NCBI GenBank assembly: GCA_001564055.1
Contig: LKNB01000019.1
Coordinates: 1-48,428 of the forward strand
Length of the DNA stretch: 48,428 nucleotides
Reading direction: 5' to 3'
Source of the DNA: Rhodothermaceae bacterium Tc-Br11_B2g6_7
GTDB lineage: Bacteria; Bacteroidota; Rhodothermia; Rhodothermales; Salinibacteraceae
Positions within the stretch are counted from its first letter, which is position 1; every line of letters begins with the position of its first letter. Shown here piece by piece: positions 33,977 through 42,513 of the stretch. The notes under the pieces are model-generated. The model ran no database searches. It worked only from the letters and a program-made list of their open reading frames with translations, and was not told the DNA's origin. The translations under genes were made by a program, and so were the position numbers.

Positions 33977-34897
33977 ATGAAGACAAATGTTAACATGGCA
34001 AGCGCGAGCGCGACCTTCGTGGTGCTGGCGGCGCTTTTTTGGGGATTATCTGGCGGAATCGGTGGCATCCTGATGGCCGATGGCTGGGACGCATTCGTGG
34101 TTTCGTTCTATCGGGGGCTCATCGGGCTCCTGTTCGTCCTTGCGTGGCTGGTCCTCCGCCCGAGCGGCAGCGGACTGACCAGCCGGCGCCTGTGGTTCTG
34201 GTCAACGATTGCCGGGCTGGGCGTAGCCGGCAACTTCGCGTTCTACTTCGTCAGTATTGAGCAGGGCAGCGTAGCCGTGGCAGCGACCTTGATGTACTGT
34301 GCTCCCATCTTCGTGTATCTCGTATCGTTCGTGCTAAAGCTTGAGGACCCCACGGCGCTGAAGTGGGCTGCGATTGTGGTGGTGATGCTGGGGATCGCGT
34401 TGCTTACACAGATCTACGATATCGGCGCCGGGGGGATTACGCCGCTTGGGGTTGGGGCCGGGTTGCTCGCCGGGCTCTCCTACGCGATCTTTATTTTCGG
34501 CTTCAAGTACGCGGCCCCTCATGGCAGTCCACAGGCCATTCTCTCGATTGCGTTCGCCGTACTGGTTCTGGTTTTGATCTGGCCTGGAGATAGCGAGCAG
34601 GCCACGGCTGTGCTGCGTACGCCGGATTGGCCTTTGTTCGCTGCCCTGGGGGTGCTCGGCGCAGGATTGTCGTTTATTCTTTATATTATCGGCCTGAACC
34701 ATACCGCACCGGCCGTAGCTTCCATCGTAGCTATGATCGAGCCCGTCACGGCAGCCCTGTTCGGTGTCGTGATTCTGAGCGAAACCCTGATAGGCCCTCA
34801 GATTCTGGGGATGGCCCTGATCCTCGTCACGGTGACTGCTCTGAGCGTGTCTTCGGATGCGGATCAGCCGCCATCCGATGGGGCCACACCGGATTAG
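33977..34897 (+). CDS. EamA/DMT-superfamily transporter
   Basis: Inner-membrane drug/metabolite transporter of the EamA family, 306 residues with ten predicted helices in two repeats (about 12-150 and 157-292). Typical segments are VLAALFWGLSGGIGGILM at the N-terminus and LNHTAPAVASIVAMIEPVTAALFGVVILSETL in repeat 2, the usual PE-P-x-A-G/F-motif region. The upstream GAAGGG, 6 nt before the ATG, could act as ribosome-binding site. The substrate is unknown. Convergent with menG after a 119-bp gap in which I see no clear terminator. Confidence 0.9.
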   Translation: MKTNVNMASASATFVVLAALFWGLSGGIGGILMADGWDAFVVSFYRGLIGLLFVLAWLVLRPSGSGLTSRRLWFWSTIAGLGVAGNFAFYFVSIEQGSVAVAATLMYCAPIFVYLVSFVLKLEDPTALKWAAIVVVMLGIALLTQIYDIGAGGITPLGVGAGLLAGLSYAIFIFGFKYAAPHGSPQAILSIAFAVLVLVLIWPGDSEQATAVLRTPDWPLFAALGVLGAGLSFILYIIGLNHTAPAVASIVAMIEPVTAALFGVVILSETLIGPQILGMALILVTVTALSVSSDADQPPSDGATPD

Positions 34898-35016
34898 ACG
34901 AATTGCCCGGCAGCCAATAGGGGCGTATATGCCGCGTATGGAGCGCCGACGTACTACCACTGGGCCCAACGTACGGCCACGCGAAACCAGAGAGAGCTTT
35001 CCTTCTGTACTCCGCG

Positions 35017-35742
35017 CTACTTTCGCCCGTAGTACAGGGAGGCAATGCCAAACGTGAGCGGTTTCCATTGCAGGTCGGTGTAGCCCGCTGCTCGCATGCG
35101 CCCTAAGAAGTCTGGCCCACTGGGGAAAGCTGCGACGGAATCCGGAAGGTACTGGTACGCCCCTTCGTTCTTGGAGACCAGCCGCCCCACACGCGGCAGG
35201 ATGTGGCGCGAGTAGAACTGGTAGGCCTGCTTTACCGGGAAGACCTGCGGTTGGCTGAACTCCAGCACCACCAGGCTCCCCCCGGGCCGCAGCACGCGGC
35301 GCATGTCCGTCAGGCCTGCGTCCAGGTCCTCAAAGTTGCGCACGCCAAAGGCCACCAGCGCAGCGTCGAACTGATTATCGGAAAACGGAAGCTTCTGCGC
35401 ATCGCCCGTGCAGAGCACCACCCGGTCGGAGAGGCCACGCGCGGCGATCTTCTTCCGTCCGAAGGCTAACATCTCCTCCGAGATATCGACCCCAATCACC
35501 TTGTCGGCCTGTAGGGTCTGCTGGGCTTCCAGCGCCAGGTCGGCCGTGCCCGTAGCCACGTCCAGGATACGCCGGGGGTTTTCCTCCCTCAGCAGCGCCA
35601 CGGCCCGCTTCCGCCACCACACGTCGATGCCAAAGCTGAGCACGCGGTTAAGCAGGTCGTACCGGGGGGCGATGGCGTCGAACATCGCCTCCACATCCTG
35701 CGCTTTGCCTTCGGCTTCGCCTACCGGCGGATAGTTCTTCAT
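35017..35742 (-). CDS. menG: Demethylmenaquinone methyltransferase (UbiE/MenG)
   Basis: SAM-dependent C-methyltransferase acting late in menaquinone (and, in some species, ubiquinone) synthesis. The 241-residue protein has the UbiE/COQ5 signatures: VEAMFDAIAPRYDLLNRVLSFGIDVWWRK at the N-terminus, ILDVATGTADLAL, GVDISEEMLAFGRKK, ALVAFGVRNFEDL and VLRPGGSLVVLEFSQPQ. As Bacteroidota use menaquinone, MenG is the likely role. It lies 26 bp downstream of pfkA on the same strand. Confidence 0.93.
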   Translation of the reverse strand: MKNYPPVGEAEGKAQDVEAMFDAIAPRYDLLNRVLSFGIDVWWRKRAVALLREENPRRILDVATGTADLALEAQQTLQADKVIGVDISEEMLAFGRKKIAARGLSDRVVLCTGDAQKLPFSDNQFDAALVAFGVRNFEDLDAGLTDMRRVLRPGGSLVVLEFSQPQVFPVKQAYQFYSRHILPRVGRLVSKNEGAYQYLPDSVAAFPSGPDFLGRMRAAGYTDLQWKPLTFGIASLYYGRK

Positions 35743-35768
35743 GAGGTGGAAATCAGGCGGTAAAACAG

Positions 35769-36746
35769 TTAGCTGAGCAGCTGCGTCAGCTTCAAAAGGT
35801 CGTAGTTGATGTTCTTCTTACGGCTCCAGACGTTGCGCATGGGCGTCAGCTTGATGTCGCCGTTCATGAGGCCGACCATGACGGCGGAGTGGCCTTCGAG
35901 CAGGGCCTCCACGGCGGCCGAGCCGAGGCGGCTGGCCAGCACACGGTCGCGCGCTGAGGGAGAACCGCCGCGCTGGGTATGGCCCAGGATGCAGACCCGC
36001 AGGTCAATGTCCGCAAACGCGTCGTCAGCGCGCAGAATCTGCTCGATATGAGCAGCGCCGCCGTGCTCATCACCTTCGGCGATGACCACAATCGAGGACC
36101 GCGACTGCGACGACATCAGCGACAGGATGCGCTCCTTGATCTCGCCCATGTCGGTGAACGTCTCGGGGATGAGTACCAGCTCAGCCCCGCCCCCGATGCC
36201 ACAATTGAGCGCGATGAAGCCCGAGTCGCGCCCCATCACCTCAACCAGAAACAGGCGGTTGTGCGCGTCGGCGGTGTCGCGAATACGGTCGATGTTTTGG
36301 ACCGCAGTGTTGAGAGCAGTGTCATAGCCGATCGTTTCTTCCGTGCCCAGCAAGTCGTTATCGATGGTGCCGGGGCAGCCTACGATGGGAATGCTGTGCT
36401 CATCATAAAAGATGGATGCCCCTTCAAAGGTGCCGTCGCCGCCAATGGCAATCAGGCCGTCAATGTCCATGGCGCGGAGCTGCTGGGCGGCCTTTGCCCG
36501 GCCTTCTTCGGTCCGAAACCGGGTAGAGCGGGCGCTCTTCAGAATGGTGCCTCCAGTTTGGAGGATGTTGGAGACGGAGCGGCCGTCCATCTCCACAATG
36601 TCCCCGTCAATCATCCCCGAGTAGCCCCGCCGGATGCCCACGATGTCGATGTCGTTGGCCAGCGCGGTGCGCGCAACGGCACGCACGCAGGCGTTCATGC
36701 CCGGCGCGTCGCCGCCACTCGTGTAAATACCAATGCGATTGAGCAT
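35769..36746 (-). CDS. pfkA: ATP-dependent 6-phosphofructokinase
   Basis: Phosphorylates fructose 6-phosphate to fructose 1,6-bisphosphate. The 325-residue length and motifs match the bacterial PfkA group: TSGGDAPGMNA (9-19), GGDGTFEGA (102-110) and PGTIDNDLLGT (125-135) with catalytic Asp. Gly in GGDGT (instead of Asp) and Gly in PGTIDND (instead of Lys) indicate ATP rather than pyrophosphate dependence. EVMGRDSGFIAL and HTQRGGSPSARDR complete the active site. The EGDEHGG and NGDIKLTPM segments bind effector or substrate. ATG 36746; the same-strand menG follows. Confidence 0.95.
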   Translation of the reverse strand: MLNRIGIYTSGGDAPGMNACVRAVARTALANDIDIVGIRRGYSGMIDGDIVEMDGRSVSNILQTGGTILKSARSTRFRTEEGRAKAAQQLRAMDIDGLIAIGGDGTFEGASIFYDEHSIPIVGCPGTIDNDLLGTEETIGYDTALNTAVQNIDRIRDTADAHNRLFLVEVMGRDSGFIALNCGIGGGAELVLIPETFTDMGEIKERILSLMSSQSRSSIVVIAEGDEHGGAAHIEQILRADDAFADIDLRVCILGHTQRGGSPSARDRVLASRLGSAAVEALLEGHSAVMVGLMNGDIKLTPMRNVWSRKKNINYDLLKLTQLLS

Positions 36747-36819
36747 GAACGCTCAGGGGGGCTGACTGTGGGGAGTACGAGGGGGCGCCGCCTGTAGCGT
36801 CAAGGGCTTCAGAACGGTA

Positions 36820-37737
36820 TTAGCGGCCGGTTGGGCGCGCGACAACAATGCCGGTTTGACGACGGTTGTTCTGTACGTAGCGTTGAAGATCCGGCGAAAC
36901 CTTCACACCATCTTCTAACGATGCATGAAGCAGTCCAACGGTGCCTTCAGGTCCTCTGTAGACGATACCCGTGTGTGATACATCGAGCCCGTCGATGTCC
37001 GTAGCCAGGGCAATAATATCGCCCGCCTGCAAGGCACTGTAGACTTCGGAGATGCGGTCCTGTGGGATATAGTAGCGGGGCTGAGCCGCGATGGCTTGCT
37101 CCACCTGCACCAGCTCCCGGTAAAGGCTATCGCTGGCGGCCAGCTGCCGGTAGGCTGAGCGATGGGCGCTCATGAAGGTGGGCGCCTCCGCCATGGGGAC
37201 GCCGCCCAACTGCTGCGTCAGGTCAACGACCGTGCCCCGCCGCGCGTTATCATAAATCCAGTCCGTGAAGTAGTGCAAGCGGCTGCAGTAGCCATCCATC
37301 CGGCCGTCTCGGTACCGCTGGTCCTCAAGGTGGGCCGTGAACGTGGCGTACGTATAGTCTTCCGCCAGAATCCCCCGAGCCATCGCCAGTGCGATCTCCA
37401 CAAACGTGACGCAGTCAAACTGCCGCAGGTCCACGACCAGCCGCTCCTCTAATTCCGTATCCAACAGTCCTTCCGCATAGGGTGCTTTCCGAAAGGCGAG
37501 GCCCACGTGTTGCACCACAGCACCTGGCGGGCGCTCGTGCCAGGCTTCCTGTTGGGCGCGCGCCATGATCTCGGTGAAGGCTGCCCGGGAGGCCTCGTCA
37601 TCAGCCACCGTTACCGTGTCTGGCACCGTCAGCGGCTGGGCTCGTACGTCCGCTTCCGCCTGGCCTGCGGCTATCCCGCCGAGGGCAAGCAAGAGCACGG
37701 CCAAGCAGGGAATGAGAAGACGGGAAACGAACGGCAT
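36820..37737 (-). CDS. DUF1460 (N-acetylmuramoyl-L-alanine amidase-like) secreted enzyme
   Basis: A 305-residue exported protein of the DUF1460 family, a papain/NlpC-like cysteine peptidase fold associated with cell-wall turnover in Bacteroidota. Residues 1-28 are a signal peptide. The active-site region has RQFDCVTFVEIALAMARG, with nucleophile Cys109, and DVSHTGIVYRG, with the probable catalytic His. The segments RMDGYCSRLHYFTDWIYDN and VPMAEAPTFMSAHRSAY are characteristic of the family. It likely acts in the periplasm on peptidoglycan fragments. The gene lies 46 bp after aat on the same strand. Confidence 0.87.
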   Translation of the reverse strand: MPFVSRLLIPCLAVLLLALGGIAAGQAEADVRAQPLTVPDTVTVADDEASRAAFTEIMARAQQEAWHERPPGAVVQHVGLAFRKAPYAEGLLDTELEERLVVDLRQFDCVTFVEIALAMARGILAEDYTYATFTAHLEDQRYRDGRMDGYCSRLHYFTDWIYDNARRGTVVDLTQQLGGVPMAEAPTFMSAHRSAYRQLAASDSLYRELVQVEQAIAAQPRYYIPQDRISEVYSALQAGDIIALATDIDGLDVSHTGIVYRGPEGTVGLLHASLEDGVKVSPDLQRYVQNNRRQTGIVVARPTGR

Positions 37738-37783
37738 GGCACGTCAGCAAGAGTGAAAAAGTATGCATGTACTACACGCTGTA

Positions 37784-38395
37784 CTACGGCGACTCGGGCG
37801 ACTCGTTGTGCTGCGGCCACCAGGTCGCCTCGGTGAGCAGCGCTTGGTGCAGGCGGCGCTCGTACGCCAGGCGGGGGATCTCCACCGCGCCAAACTGCCG
37901 CAGATGATCGGTGGCCCACTGGATGTCGAGCAGCACAAACCCACCCGCTACAAGCTGATCTACCAGATGCACAAGCGCCACCTTTGAGGCGTTGTCTTCG
38001 CGGTAGAACATCGACTCGCCGAAGAAAGCTCCGCCCAGCGCCAGCCCATAGAGTCCTCCGGCCAGCGCCCCCTCGTAATACGCCTCCACACTGTGCGCAT
38101 AGCCCCAGCGGTGCAGCGTGGAAAACAGCGTTTGCAGATCGTCCGAGAGCCAGGTGGAGGGGCGGTCAGCACACGCGGCCATGACCTCCTCGAACGCAGC
38201 ATCGGTGCGGACGGTGAACGTGCCCCGGTCGACCAGCTTCTGCAAGTTGGAAGGCACGTGGAAATCATCGAGCGGCAGGATACCCCGCGGGTCGGGGCGC
38301 ACCCAGACGATCGCATCGTCCGCTTCAGGGTCGGCCATGGGAAAGACCCCATGCTGATACGCATACAGGACGTCCGCGGGTGAAATGTCGCGCAT
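37784..38395 (-). CDS. aat: Leucyl/phenylalanyl-tRNA--protein transferase
   Basis: N-end rule enzyme that attaches Leu or Phe from aminoacyl-tRNA to proteins with basic N-terminal residues, marking them for ClpAP/ClpS. The 203-residue product has GVFPMADPEADDAIVWVRPDPRGILPLDDFHVPSNLQ at the N-terminus, and GALAGGLYGLALGGAFFGESMF with DNASKVALVHLVDQL in the core, all diagnostic. ATG 38395 fits the family start. It may be co-transcribed with the DUF1460 gene downstream. Confidence 0.94.
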   Translation of the reverse strand: MRDISPADVLYAYQHGVFPMADPEADDAIVWVRPDPRGILPLDDFHVPSNLQKLVDRGTFTVRTDAAFEEVMAACADRPSTWLSDDLQTLFSTLHRWGYAHSVEAYYEGALAGGLYGLALGGAFFGESMFYREDNASKVALVHLVDQLVAGGFVLLDIQWATDHLRQFGAVEIPRLAYERRLHQALLTEATWWPQHNESPESP

Positions 38396-38593
38396 AGCAA
38401 AAGACCAGTCGTAGCGTGCGTGTGCAGCGTGCAGGCCCCATGTGAGCCTGCTACCTTCGAAAGACTATAACCAGTGCCCATGCGGGCTGTTTTCACCAAC
38501 ATCCTAACTCCGGGGGCAGACGCTGACCATATTTCTTTATATCTTGGCGGCGTGTTTCCCACGCGCTCCCTTCACCACTGCCGGCGTTTTTCT

Positions 38594-39103
38594 ATGTCCA
38601 AAGCCACGTTTCAAGCCCTTCTTGACGACGAAACCTTTGACCTGATCCTCGACGGCGGCACCCTCCAGGTGAATGAGGCCACGCTGCCTGTCTCGTTTGA
38701 GGCCACGGGGCCCGCTGAATACTCGCTGCTGCTGGATGGGCAGAGCGTGCCCGTGGTGGTCACCCCCGCGGGGCCACCCAAAACCTATGATGTGACGGCC
38801 GCTGGCCATACCTGGACCGTGCGCGTGAAGGACGAACGGGACCTGTTGCTGGAGCGCTTTGGGCTGGACGAGGCGCTGGGCGCCGGCGAAATCGCCATCC
38901 GCGCGCCCATGCCGGGGCTGGTATTAGAGGTGAGGGTAGCTGTGGGCGACACCGTGGCGGTTGACGAGGGCTTGCTGGTGCTGGAGGCGATGAAGATGGA
39001 AAACGAACTAAAAGCGCCGGCGGAGGGGCAGGTGAAGGCTATCCATGTTGTCTCGGGCGATGCGGTCGGAAAAAACGAGTTGCTGATCGAGTTCGAGGCG
39101 TGA
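38594..39103 (+). CDS. Biotin carboxyl carrier protein/biotin-lipoyl attachment protein
   Basis: A 169-residue biotin carrier subunit of an acyl-CoA or oxaloacetate-type carboxylase. The last 75 residues form the biotinyl domain: IRAPMPGLVLEVRVAVGDTVAVDEGLLVLEAMKMENEL, with biotinyl-lysine at Lys134 in EAMKMEN. The N-terminal 90 residues (beta-rich, ending in a helix) match the BCCP N-terminal domain seen in Bacteroidota propionyl/acetyl-CoA carboxylase accessory chains. No carboxylase or carboxyltransferase gene is adjacent, so the partner lies elsewhere. ATG 38594 is preferred; the open frame reaches back to 38474 without homology. The leader contains an AT-rich stretch (38530-38545) that may be the promoter. 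Confidence 0.88.
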   Translation: MSKATFQALLDDETFDLILDGGTLQVNEATLPVSFEATGPAEYSLLLDGQSVPVVVTPAGPPKTYDVTAAGHTWTVRVKDERDLLLERFGLDEALGAGEIAIRAPMPGLVLEVRVAVGDTVAVDEGLLVLEAMKMENELKAPAEGQVKAIHVVSGDAVGKNELLIEFEA

Positions 39104-39204
39104 TACGGATGCAGCTCCGGAAGCCTTGGGTTGCAAGACGGGATCCGTAGGGAGCGGCTACGATATGATGGAGGCTCCGCTGTTTTCCTATCGTACTCCC
39201 TGCC

Positions 39205-40185
39205 ATGCCTGATACCCTCGTTACGGGCGCCACGGGTCTGCTGGGCGCCACGCTGACCCGTGCACTGGTCACCCGGGGCGCTGACGTCCGCATCTTTCGG
39301 CGGCCCACATCGCCGCTTCACCTCCTGGGGGATGCCGTCGATGCTGTCGAACACGCAGAGGGCGACATCACCGACCCGCTCGCCGTCCGCGACGCCATGC
39401 GCGGGATCCGCCGCGTGTACCATGGGGCTGCCCTCATCCGGTTTGGTGGGCAGGCCGACCGACAGGCGCTCCGGGCAGTGAACGTGCAGGGGACTGCCCA
39501 CGTCGTCAACGCCGCGCTGGCTGAGGGCATCGACCGGCTGGCGCACGTCTCCAGCATGGCTGCGCTGGGACGCCCCGTGCACGGCGATGGGCTGGTGGAC
39601 GAGTCGCATCCCTGGACACGCGCGGCCCAGCGCTCCGTGTATGCCGTGTCCAAGCGCGACAGCGAGCTTGAAGTGCACCGGGGCATTGCCGAGGGCCTCG
39701 ACGCGGTGATCGTGAACCCGGCGCTCATCTTCGGCCCTGGACGCTCCGGCGAGAATACGCAGCGCATGGTAGAGGCCGTACGTGAAGAGCGCGTACCTGC
39801 CGTGCCTCCCGGAGGGACCAACGTGGTGGATGTCCGCGACGTGGCCGACGGTCTTATCCGCGCCATGCACTTGGGCCCTACGGGAGCGCGCTTCTTCCTG
39901 GGCAGCGAAAATCTGTCGTTCCAGGAGATCTTCGACACGCTGGCCGAGGCCTTTGGCGCCGCCCGAGCCCAGCGTCAGGCCCCAGCGCTTCTCGTGCGGG
40001 GCGCAGCCGCCGTGGCCGAGGGCGTCGCCACACTCACCGGCACCCGCCCCCTCCTCTCGCGCGAACAGGCCCGGAGCGCCACTACGATGGTGCGCTACAG
40101 CAACCGTAAGGCGCGTACGCAGCTGGAATGTACGTTTCGCCCGTTCAGCGAGACGGCTCGATGGCTGGCTGAGCGGTTGGGCTGA
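39205..40185 (+). CDS. NAD(P)-dependent epimerase/dehydratase (extended SDR)
   Basis: Extended short-chain dehydrogenase, 326 residues. The Rossmann motif GATGLLGATLTRAL (8-21), the YAVSK catalytic pair (Tyr146, Lys150) and the VVNPALIFGPGRSG loop place it in the dihydroflavonol-4-reductase/nucleoside-sugar epimerase group. Arg32-Arg33 after strand 2 hint at NADP preference. Substrate unknown. The gene is isolated between a BCCP gene and a decayed serine hydrolase. Confidence 0.9.
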   Translation: MPDTLVTGATGLLGATLTRALVTRGADVRIFRRPTSPLHLLGDAVDAVEHAEGDITDPLAVRDAMRGIRRVYHGAALIRFGGQADRQALRAVNVQGTAHVVNAALAEGIDRLAHVSSMAALGRPVHGDGLVDESHPWTRAAQRSVYAVSKRDSELEVHRGIAEGLDAVIVNPALIFGPGRSGENTQRMVEAVREERVPAVPPGGTNVVDVRDVADGLIRAMHLGPTGARFFLGSENLSFQEIFDTLAEAFGAARAQRQAPALLVRGAAAVAEGVATLTGTRPLLSREQARSATTMVRYSNRKARTQLECTFRPFSETARWLAERLG

Positions 40186-40260
40186 GGCGCCCGGAGCAGG
40201 CGCATCGTATCAACCGGGTCGGCCCTCCCCCGCGAATCTACCTACCAGGCGCATAGGCCA

Positions 40261-41037
40261 ATGGCTGTACTTCCCTGGCAGGTATTTCTCGCTCCCATGC
40301 TCTGCGTGGGAGCGCACCATGAGCACGCTCTGCGTGAGATGCAAACGGCTGGCTTGGCCTTCACCAGCCGGGCGATGGAAGAGGCGCTCGCTGAGGCGCT
40401 CTGCGAGGCGCCGTCTGCTGCACCGGGATACGGGGCTGAACACCCCGGTACCGGAGGCGCACAACTTCGTGGAGTACAATCGACGGGCGGTGACGGCCCT
40501 GAGGGCTTCATCTACACCGACGGCCCGGACGACCTGCTCATGGCTGCGGGGCTGTTCAACCAGCGCCTGTACGTCATCCCGTCGCGCGAGATGGTGGTCG
40601 TGCGGTTCGGGCGGGCCGGCCCCTCGTGGAACGATGCCGAGTTTCTGGCGCGTCTGCCGGAAGCCGAACCGCTGGAGCGCCCGCAGGCTCGAACCGATCG
40701 AACGATGGAGGCCGGAGGCGAGCTGCTGGCCCGCATGCGCATGACGCACCTGACGGATGAACTGAACCTCTCCGAAGAGCAACAGGAGGAACTCCTGTTG
40801 GTGATCAAAGCACATATGGAACGGATGCAGGAGCTACTAAAACCATTGCAGTCGGATGAGTCCCTGCGCCCGCGTCAGCGCCTGCGGCTCTTGCGAGACG
40901 TTCGCAGGCAGCAGCAGGATGCGACGGACGAGGTGGTGCTGAACGTGCTCACCTCCGAGCAGGCAGAACAGTACAACGAGCTGCGCGACCGCGAGCGATC
41001 GGAGTTTCGGGAGCGATGGCGGGGTGGCGGTGGGTAA
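40261..41037 (+). CDS. Degenerate ORF: serine-hydrolase C-terminal remnant plus Spy-like helical tail
   Basis: Open frame of 258 codons that seems assembled from pieces. Residues about 83-133 match the C-terminus of beta-lactamase/esterase-family serine hydrolases (MAAGLFNQRLYVIPS, then VVVRFG, SWNDAEFL). Residues about 147-255 are charged amphipathic helices with the LTDELNLSEEQQEELL and VLTSEQAEQY motifs of Spy/CpxP-like or DUF helical proteins. Residues 1-55 come from a stretch of GCTCTGCG-type repeats and look non-native. Just after PGYG a single-base shift in a GGGG run (40432-40435) puts the expected GYGLNTPVPEAHNFVEYNRR in the +2 frame. A second shift in the GGG at 40503-40505 restores the frame before GFIYTDGPDD. 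This is probably a 5'-truncated pseudogene; the helical part may still be expressed. Confidence 0.5.
   Translation: MAVLPWQVFLAPMLCVGAHHEHALREMQTAGLAFTSRAMEEALAEALCEAPSAAPGYGAEHPGTGGAQLRGVQSTGGDGPEGFIYTDGPDDLLMAAGLFNQRLYVIPSREMVVVRFGRAGPSWNDAEFLARLPEAEPLERPQARTDRTMEAGGELLARMRMTHLTDELNLSEEQQEELLLVIKAHMERMQELLKPLQSDESLRPRQRLRLLRDVRRQQQDATDEVVLNVLTSEQAEQYNELRDRERSEFRERWRGGGG
40291..40412. repeat. Cluster of three GCTCTGCG hairpin-type repeats
   Basis: GCTCCCATGC-TCT-GCGTGGGAGC (40291-40313, a 10-bp stem with one G-T pair), CACGC-TCT-GCGTG (40324-40336, perfect) and a third GCTCTGCG at 40398-40405 inside GAGGCGCTCTGCGAGGCGCC. All three carry the same GCTCTGCG core. Such TCT-loop palindromes are a familiar dispersed repeat type in many bacterial genomes; the match to that class is from memory, not from a search. 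Confidence 0.55.
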
Positions 41038-41138
41038 TGAGTCATCATGACACCCAGCCGCTCCGTCGCCTCACCCTGCAGTGTGAGGATCTGGTCAGGA
41101 TGTTGCGTGGCTGCCCAAGCACCAAGTTGGCGGCAGGC

Positions 41139-42182
41139 CTATTCTACAGGACGCAACCGCCACCAGTTTACTATGCGATGCACCTCGCCGTTGGCCTCCT
41201 CCTGCGTCACAAAGCCCAGACGTTGACCGTCGGTGAGATCAACGTGGCGACTTATCGGAGCCTCGTTGTCAAGCCCATACCGGATGGTGTCCACGTGTTC
41301 GAAGTCTTCGTCGAACACCAGCAGGAGCCGATCGCCCTCAAGCCCCAGCGCGGCTTCGATAACGAGATACCCGTTCATCGGATGAATGCCCGCGATACGG
41401 CTGTTTAGCCACGCGTATTCCAGCCCCTCCATGCTGTTGGGAGGATAGCCTTCCGTTTCCTCAACGGAAAAGTCAGGAACGTCGAAGGGCAGCGTACGCT
41501 CCTCACAACTGCTGGGCTGCAGGCGGTGAACAACCGTACGCGACGGCGCGGCATACAGCACCTCGCCTTCATAGATGGTGAGCCCGACCGGGTACTGCAC
41601 GCGCATCAGTATTTGATCCGCCGGCGTGCGTGTGCCTGCACGGCAGGTGACGCGTTCGGTGTCCGTATCGTAGAGGCTAACGAGCTCCTCATCCGTAGTG
41701 CCTACTTGATGAAAGGCAAGGGCATCAGCCGTCGCTGTAAAGCCATTGTGGAAAGGGAGTCCCGTCCATTCGTTGAGGGGCGTGCCGTCCCGCGCAAAGG
41801 CACTTACCTTACGCTGCGCTTGGTCCCCTATCAGGATGCGCTCGCCCTGTGTGGCGACGAACCGGGGTCGTTCGTATTCGTGGGGTCCCTGTCCGTACCG
41901 GCCAAGCATGCGTTCTTGCCGGCCATCGGCGTCATAGACGATAACGGCGGCGGCTTCACTGCCACCCGAGCGCCCGCCCGTCGTGGTTACAACAAATCCT
42001 CCATTGGGCAGCGCGGCCAACCCCGAGAAATCAGCGAGAAACTCGAGGTTTTCCTGCAGCACCACGGCTTCATCCTTTACCAGTTGGAAGTTGCCCTCTG
42101 TGCCCTCAAACGTTGTCGGCTGCGCGGCTAAGGGGAGCGTCCATAAAAAAACAGAAAGTACGACCAGCGCAGTACGGCGCAT
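41139..42182 (-). CDS. Secreted 6-bladed beta-propeller protein
   Basis: A 347-residue exported protein. A short signal peptide (1-20, MRRTALVVLSVFLWTLPLAAQ) precedes repeats with the pattern of NHL/6-bladed propellers: FSGLAALPNGGFVVTT, AAVIVYDADGRQERMLGRYGQGPHEYERPRFVATQGERILIGDQAQRKVSAFARDG, ELVSLYDTDTERV and LLLVFDEDFEHVDTIRYG. The GRYGQGPHEYERP segment is typical of the Bacteroidota '6-bladed beta-propeller' group (often DUF4934-annotated). There is no enzymatic motif; a binding or surface role is likely. ATG 42182 is chosen by the signal peptide; ATG 42227 in frame is possible. Confidence 0.82.
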   Translation of the reverse strand: MRRTALVVLSVFLWTLPLAAQPTTFEGTEGNFQLVKDEAVVLQENLEFLADFSGLAALPNGGFVVTTTGGRSGGSEAAAVIVYDADGRQERMLGRYGQGPHEYERPRFVATQGERILIGDQAQRKVSAFARDGTPLNEWTGLPFHNGFTATADALAFHQVGTTDEELVSLYDTDTERVTCRAGTRTPADQILMRVQYPVGLTIYEGEVLYAAPSRTVVHRLQPSSCEERTLPFDVPDFSVEETEGYPPNSMEGLEYAWLNSRIAGIHPMNGYLVIEAALGLEGDRLLLVFDEDFEHVDTIRYGLDNEAPISRHVDLTDGQRLGFVTQEEANGEVHRIVNWWRLRPVE

Positions 42183-42513
42183 CGTTGTGTACGCATCAGA
42201 ATGAAAAGGTAGCGTGAATATACGCATATGACTGCCCGCTGTCAACAACCGAAGGACCGATCCACACTCTGAACAAGAACCTCCTACGCCGATCAGATTC
42301 ACGCATCAGGGCCGTCAAGGGCGTTTTCTCCCTTTCCCTGCTCGGGCGATCGCCTTCTACGTGCGGAAGCTACGGCACTGAACATTGGGCTCTTGACCTA
42401 CCGGTCCATGCTCCAGGCCGACGAACGGGCAACGCGGCATAAGGATGGGGCGAGGACTCCGTTTTATGTACCGGTTTATGTGCCGGGTCTACACAAATAT
42501 CCGCGCGGAGCGA

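Noticed and set aside
35769-36746. Pyrophosphate-dependent phosphofructokinase
   Set aside because: GGDGT and PGTIDND motifs carry the glycine residues of the ATP-dependent type.
39104-39149. TACGGAT/ATCCGTA inverted repeat after the biotin carrier gene
   Set aside because: 7-bp stem with a 32-nt loop and no U-tract; too weak to call a terminator.
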